Assembly (NCBI GenBank): GCA_027596075.1
Contig: JADGJC010000155.1
Location: 1-64,000 of the forward strand
Reading direction: 5' to 3'
Origin: Rhizophlyctis rosea
Lineage: Eukaryota > Chytridiomycota > Chytridiomycetes > Rhizophlyctidales > Rhizophlyctidaceae
Length of the DNA: 64,000 nucleotides
The notes under the pieces were generated by a model that was given only the letters and a program-made list of their open reading frames with translations, made no database searches and had not been told where the DNA came from. A program made the position numbers and the translations under genes. This document shows positions 58,652-64,000 of this stretch, piece by piece; position 1 is the stretch's first letter; every line of letters starts with the position of its first letter.

Positions 58652-59356
58652 ATGCCATTCCAATCAGACGTCGAGGCCGAGGTAGGTCATGAATTGCATG
58701 CCGATGCAGACGTCATATTTCGCGATCAGACCTTTGATACATCCACCTGCCACTGTCTGATTCAACTACCATTCTCCGATCTTGATGTACTTTATATGAC
58801 TCATAGACACTGACGCAAATGACGGAGGAGCTGAAGGAACGGATGAAGACCAACCCGCACTTCACCTTCGCCGAGGCAGCAAGGATTAACAAACAGACGA
58901 TCAAATGGCATGCTGCTCTTATCGCAGAGCAACGAGCCGTCCTCGCCGACGTTGATGGTATGTCCCAAACATCTTCATAATATCCTTCACGTTGCGCGCA
59001 GTCCCTCATCTTTGCTTTCCATCTCATTCTTCTTTCCCACGCGCAGCGACCCTGTCGAAGACCATCGAGACTTTCACAAAAGAACGCGCCGCGCACACTG
59101 ACCTGCAGCAACAGCATCATGAGCTCACGACGCGGCATAAAGACTTGAGGGCGCATCACGAGAAGCTTTCGAAAGACCACGACGAGCTGAAGACACAATT
59201 TGACGCACTCACTACATTCTGCCATTCTCTTCAAAGCAAACTCGACAAGATCAAGACCGTCCTTGGTATGTACTATCCACTATCACGTATCAACCAGACT
59301 TTGAATAGCAGCTTCTGATTTGCTATAACTCTGCAACTTTCGTAGAGGAAGACTGA
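58652..59356 (+). CDS. small coiled-coil protein
   Basis: Exons 58652-58681, 58807-58957, 59047-59265 and 59346-59356 join in phase to 136 residues, stop TGA. It starts MPFQSDVEAE and is helical nearly throughout. From about residue 60 a heptad-like series (LSKTIETFTKER, LQQQHHELTTRHKDL, HHEKLSKDHDELKTQ) gives a charged coiled coil. The last exon adds only three residues. The partner and role are unknown. A CAC/CAT microsatellite follows in the 3' region. Confidence 0.75.
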
Positions 59357-59366
59357 AAACTTCATA

Positions 59367-59408
59367 ACCTTCATCATCACCACCACCACCACCATCATCA
59401 CCACCATA
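59367..59408 (+). repeat. (CAC/CAT)n microsatellite
   Basis: A run of CAT and CAC triplets just after the coiled-coil gene's stop codon, outside the coding frame. Confidence 0.8.
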
Positions 59409-60959
59409 AAGCATATTTGGATCAACCTTGCAGCCGTTCATGATTTGCCTTAGTGAAGTGTGCTGCTTGCGGCGAGGAGGTGTTTGGGGTAATAGGGATG
59501 TGAATAGGGAATTTGTATATTGACCGCTCTGTGCAACATGATCTCAACCCTTTGTCGGTGATGCTACTGTTTAATCCTGGTGCTATGGGCAATGTAGTCT
59601 ACATTGTCTGAGAGTCTTTCACAGTCTCTTTGCATCCCCACAGATCCATTTCGCTTGCACGGTTTGACAGCGCGGGCTGCCTTTTCTGGCGAGCTCCGCA
59701 CAATCTGGGTGAGTGCGTCGACGTCGCATGTCCTCTATTCTTGACGAATACTCTCAAGCCCTTCCCTTATCCATCCAGATCATAATTGAAAGCCATCCGC
59801 ACATCCATCGCACACTCTCTCCATAGTTTGCGATGACGGAGTTTCTGAAAGAACAAACATACACCTTGGCGTCCCACTACGCGCGAGCTGATAGTTGCTC
59901 GTCGCGTAGTTTGTATCATCCGTCAAGGAACATCCGTCAAGTCTGCGACGACATCCGCTTGATGCTCAGATCATCATATGGATGGACGCAGATGGTGCGC
60001 GATGAGGAAGCTTTGATTCCTGTCTGTCGGCACGCATCAGACAGAAGCGTCGCATACAGATGTTGAAGAAGATTTCCCATCTAGATTGTGTCTTTTATTT
60101 ACATACATCATCACAAACACCGTCCGCCCTCGCCCCCACCTCTCACAAATCCCCTCCCCCCAACAAACCCCTCTTCACTCACCCCCCCTCCCCCTTCACA
60201 ACCCCCTCCCTCCGCACAAGACCCTTCCCCCAAGACCCCCTCCCCCCTCACTAACAAAACAGCGTCAAAATGTCCGACACCTCCGCGCACACTTCCGTGC
60301 GCCCATAACCGTTACCCAGTATCATTTCTCATGCTACGGACGGAGGTGCGCCGCCTTTGCTGGCGGGGAGGGGAGATGTGGTGGGGTCGGCGCAGATGAT
60401 GCGCGGCGCGGGGACGCGATAGTCGTAGAACTTTATGAGTGAAATGGCAGTCCGTCAATATTCATCTGTTGCACCCGGGAAGAAGCGAACCAGTCCGCTC
60501 GCTGTTCCCACCTGTTTGACTCATCATTCAAAGCGCAAAGCAACTAATGAAAAGTTCCAACTAGATACTGCCATTCGCGCTGAGCGCGGCAAGGTTTAGA
60601 TGAGTTTACTTATGGTTGTATCTGATTCTGCCATGAGCTCAAGCATCAGCACGCCTGTCATGTCGTGTAGCAGCAGGTAGGACGAATCAACAAACCATCA
60701 TAAAATCGCCAAACAACCACAACACTACGTCCCTGCCCAGTCATGCATCTCAAAATCTAAAGTGTTCTATCTGAATGGTGTACGACATTAGTACAGGGCA
60801 AAAAGCGCAATGTTTTACCATATACACACACCATCATACCTGCGCAGTGTTACATAAACTCTCACAATATCCCCTTCACCGCCCATTCATTATCCGCCCA
60901 GAGGTCCGATCCGGTCTATGCCGTTTCACCGACACCGCTGGACGCGGTTACTACGATGA
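59409..60959. other. no firm gene; C-rich tract at 60130-60250
   Basis: A 77-codon frame at 59833-60066 (MTEFLKEQTYTLASHYARAD) follows intron-like signals, but no gene could be assembled. The plus strand at 60130-60250 is strongly C-rich. Confidence 0.35.
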
Positions 60960-62135
60960 AAATCAATCAGAAGTAACAAACATTCTCTGACATGTGCGTG
61001 AATGTCAGCCCTTCTGATCGCAAAAAGACATATCGAAGGTGTTTCTAACTTACATGAATATAATGGAATGCCATCAAAGTCCTCCGGTATGCCAAACTGC
61101 TCACTAAACTGCTGCGAGGTAATGTTGAGGTTTCGGCTGCAGTAGGATTGAAGGGCGAAGATGTTGTCTGTCGGCAATTGGGGACGAACATATGAATTGC
61201 TGCGAGTGATATATGATGATCGAAGGCCATACCTATCCATCGGTTCGCAGCACCTTTTGCTAATGTTGTTGCTAGTTCTGCGTCAGCAGGAGATTGTATC
61301 AGTCCATCTGCACGGTGAGTTTGTGCAACAGACCCGAAAGTGCATTACCTCCTACGTCTAACGATGCCGAATTCTGATTCCGAATTGCTTCAAGTCCTTC
61401 ACGTACTACTTCCGCTTGGCACAATCATTGTGACTGATGATGATGTACTGGGGCATTTACAAATCAGTACCCATCTTTCAGAATGTCCGATCGATTATTA
61501 TACATACCTAACTGTCTTCACCGAACCGCTTCACCCACGCACGATACTCCGATCATCCAATGTATCGTCTCCCAACGCTTCATCCACGCACGATACTCCG
61601 GATGTTCCAATATATCGTCTCGCAACACATTCGATCCCCTACGACGAGCATCCAACTAAACCGTCTTAGCCTCCTGCCGATTCTCGTCGTCGGCGCCGGC
61701 GCGAATGCCCCAATGGTCCAGCGTCGTGGTACGGAGTTCGGGTCCTTTGCAGGAAGTTTGGTGGAGGGTTTTGGGAGGAGGCAGTTGTTGAAGTGGGTTA
61801 GGTCGATGAGGTTGCGGAGGTTTGTTGGGATGGGGAAAGGGGTGTGCTTCTTGTGCGGTAGGCTTCGGAGGTGCGGAGCCGAGGGGGGCCGGAGGTGAGG
61901 TGGGGATGTGGGTGAATGTGGTTGGTGGTGGGAGGGGAGTGGTAGTTGGGGATTGGGGGAGGCTCGTTGATGACTGCAAAGGCTGTTGCGTGGCGGTGAA
62001 CTCCTAAACGCTTGGAAGAAAGTATCCTCCGCGACCGCGACCGCATCTGTACTAAGACCTTGGCCAAATTTGATGGACACCCGTTCCCCGTTGTTGAACA
62101 TTTGCGCGATGATGACCTTTTTGTAATTCATGGCC
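60960..62135 (-). pseudogene. possible fragmented minus-strand gene, unknown
   Basis: Coding-like segments appear in order on the minus strand: MSPQMAMNYKKVIIAQMF (from 62135), a Pro-rich stretch, LDHWGIRAGADDENRQEAK, then after an in-frame TAG ILEHPEYRAWMKRWE, and further on NIFALQSYCSRNL and FGIPEDFDGIPLYS. Frames do not join cleanly. It may be a spliced gene I cannot resolve or a decayed one. No family is recognised. Confidence 0.3.
61529..61626. repeat. two-copy tandem repeat, ~49 bp unit
   Basis: CACGCACGATACTCCG...ATGTATCGTCTC is followed directly by a second copy with a few changes. It lies inside the possible minus-strand gene and repeats the peptide segment containing EYRAW. Confidence 0.75.
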
Positions 62136-63057
62136 ATTTGAGGCGACATGGTTTGCGTGCGTGGGAGGTATCCATTTTCTGCGTTTTGCTTTTGGCCGAC
62201 GTGTGTAAAGGACGGGGAGGTGTCGCGAGCTTTAACCGTGTTTTGACTTTGTCCGCTCCTTTCAACCCGGTCCACAGGTGCAGCGACCGGTCAATGTGTA
62301 CCGTCGTTTGTTCACTGCAGCAGCAATATGGGGACTTTCAGCGGTCTGTAAGTTCGAGAACTTGTGACGTTGCAAAGAAAGAGAACCCTAGGAAACTGTT
62401 CAGTCATGATGGGAATATATCTCGCTCCGAAGTTTCAGTATGATGGGGTGGGATGGACAGATGACGCGTCTCCTGCGCCATCCCACACCAATAAATCAAA
62501 ACACCCATCACAAACAAACATGATACCCATGCCCTTTTGGGATGACTCCATTTGACTGTGTTTGCAATCGCGATTGAGTCTCACATGTTCACAATGGTCA
62601 ATATTTCTGAAATTCAACATAGACCCAGCATATCATCTCGTGGCAATGGGATTTTTGACAGCCAGCAGAGATTCATTGTTTTTATTCATACTTTGTACGT
62701 ACACCAACTGATAAAGTGGTGAGAAACGATTCAAACGAAAATGTTGGTGTTCAGGAATCAGCAGTGTGTGGCTTTGAGTACCCGTTGGTAAGCATCACGT
62801 GGATGGCTTGGTCTCACCAGCCAGGGGGCAAGGAGGCCAGGACTGCGTTTCTCCTGGTGCTGGATATCCACCCTCATTCATCATCCATCATTTACACAAT
62901 TTTTGCACTCAACTTGCACCCTTCAAGTACCTACCCCACTCGTGCACCTCCTTCGGAGCTAGCTATCCACTTCTATTCACTTCTACTTGCAAAGAACACT
63001 TCCCTCCAGCTCGACTGAACTGGTCACCAAATACATACACTTCTTGCGTTTCCAACC
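62136..63057. other. intergenic, upstream of Rpt4
   Basis: No gene recognised. The C/T-rich stretch from about 62870 is probably the Rpt4 leader. Confidence 0.45.
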
Positions 63058-64000
63058 ATGTCAACCTCTATGGGAACAGACGATAGGCGCACAAAAGTAT
63101 TGAGTGACTACAGAAGACGGCTGTTGGAGCATAGAGAGCTGGAGGCAAAGGTCAAAGAACGTATGTAACCGAAGGGCACGCTATTTGCATTCATCCACAC
63201 GGCAAACTTTCTGCACACCTATCCACGTCAGGATTTTGCTTCTGAACCCACTAAAACCTGACCGTCATCCCCTGTAGTGCGGCTAGGTCTCAGATCTCTG
63301 GAGAAGGACTATGACAAATCGGAGGACGACATTAAAGCACTGCAGAGTGTGGGGCAGATTATCGGCGAGGTGTTGAAGCAATTGGACGAGGAACGATGTA
63401 AGTATCCGATTCGACTCGGAGATCAGACCGTCCGTTTTGCCGCCACAAGTTCACCTGCTGGTGGTATAGAGTCAGGTGAAGAGTAAGAGCACCTGCTGGG
63501 AAGGGAATAGAAATGCAAACAACATGTGTTTTGACTGGAAAAGAAGTCCCCTCTTTTAGGCGGATGGCGCTCATCAATACACAAAGTCGACAGTCCATTA
63601 ATCGTCTTCTTCTCTAATAGTCATCGTAAAAGCATCAAGTGGTCCACGCTACGTTGTCGGATGCCGCTCAAAAGTCGACAAAGAGAAGCTCAAACAGGGT
63701 ACCCGCGTAGCGCTAGATATGACCACCCTCACTATCATGCGAATCCTCCCGCGCGAAGTCGACCCGCTCGTATATAACATGTCTACCGAAGATCCCGGCA
63801 ACGTATCATTTGCAGGCATCGGCGGTCTAGGAGAACAAATTCGCGAATTGCGAGAAGTGATTGAATTACCTCTGCTTAACCCTGAGCTGTTCCTACGTGT
63901 GGGAATCAAACCGCCGAAGGGTGTTCTTCTGTATGGCCCACCAGGAACGGGAAAGACGCTATTGGCAAGGGCGGTCGCGAGTACTCTGGAGTGTAACTTC
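63058..64000 (+). CDS. RPT4: 26S proteasome regulatory ATPase Rpt4 (5' part)
   Basis: Exons 63058-63160, 63278-63397 and 63621 to the window end, with introns of 117 and 223 nt. The product starts [20 protein letters not shown], has an N-terminal coiled coil ([32 protein letters not shown]), then the OB-like region ([48 protein letters not shown]) and the AAA+ start ([19 protein letters not shown]). The Walker A motif is GPPGTGKT. These match Rpt4/PSMC6, one of six ATPases that unfold ubiquitylated substrates and open the 20S core. The gene is cut at the window end after LECNF, so Walker B and the C-terminus lie outside. No disruption is seen. Confidence 0.98.

Overview
The window reads as nuclear DNA of an early-diverging, chytrid-like fungus. 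The genes are spliced, with many short GT-AG introns (about 40-220 nt) that often carry a CTRAC-type branch site. The proteins are fungal or fungus-typical: tandem fasciclin with a GPI tail, a DUF6604-type protein, an eEF3-derived protein, an AlkB-like dioxygenase of a large fungal family, and Rpt4. There are two identical tRNA-Ser(AGA) genes. No operons, ribosome-binding sites or CRISPR arrays are present. I cannot name the species. Exon boundaries below were read by eye from splice signals and conserved motifs; no search was run.

Layout, left half. A secreted fungal protein lies at 1.3-2.3 kb, tRNA-Ser at 3.1 kb, a partly resolved secreted Cys-containing gene at 5.2-5.8 kb and a dispersed repeat at 6.4-6.8 kb. 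A large ankyrin-TIR gene fills 7.4-10.4 kb. The fasciclin gene is at 14.6-15.9 kb (minus), the second tRNA-Ser at 17.5 kb and a DUF6604-like gene at 18.8-22.0 kb. Two tRNA-like sequences lie at 23.5 and 24.4 kb. A disrupted eEF3-derived gene with ankyrin repeats and an acidic tail spans 25.1-28.9 kb.

Layout, right half. A small four-exon minus gene is at 31.4-32.1 kb and an F-box gene with a decayed sister copy at 32.4-35.4 kb. A membrane glycosyltransferase joining GT8 and GT64 domains spans 36.8-39.4 kb. An RNase D-like exonuclease (minus) is at 40.3-41.3 kb. An acidic protein gene with KKRxVDEAFG motifs and its relic copy occupy 41.7-45.3 kb, the intact gene lying between two direct repeats. 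The AlkB-like gene (minus) spans 49.3-52.3 kb, followed by a low-complexity gene beside a 10-N gap at 53.65 kb. A leucine-rich relic, a Rad6-type E2 and an eIF4E-like relic lie at 54.1-56.4 kb, and a second copy of the dispersed repeat at 56.5-57.0 kb. A coiled-coil gene is at 58.7-59.4 kb, and the 5' part of the Rpt4 gene runs off the right end.

The genes do not form one pathway. The points most worth checking are the ankyrin-TIR protein, the GT8-GT64 fusion and the eEF3-derived ankyrin protein with a degenerate ATPase. A fourth is a pattern in stop codons: UAA falls in frame inside three otherwise coherent genes, once where Rad6 proteins usually have Gln, yet none of about 17 inferred gene ends uses UAA.
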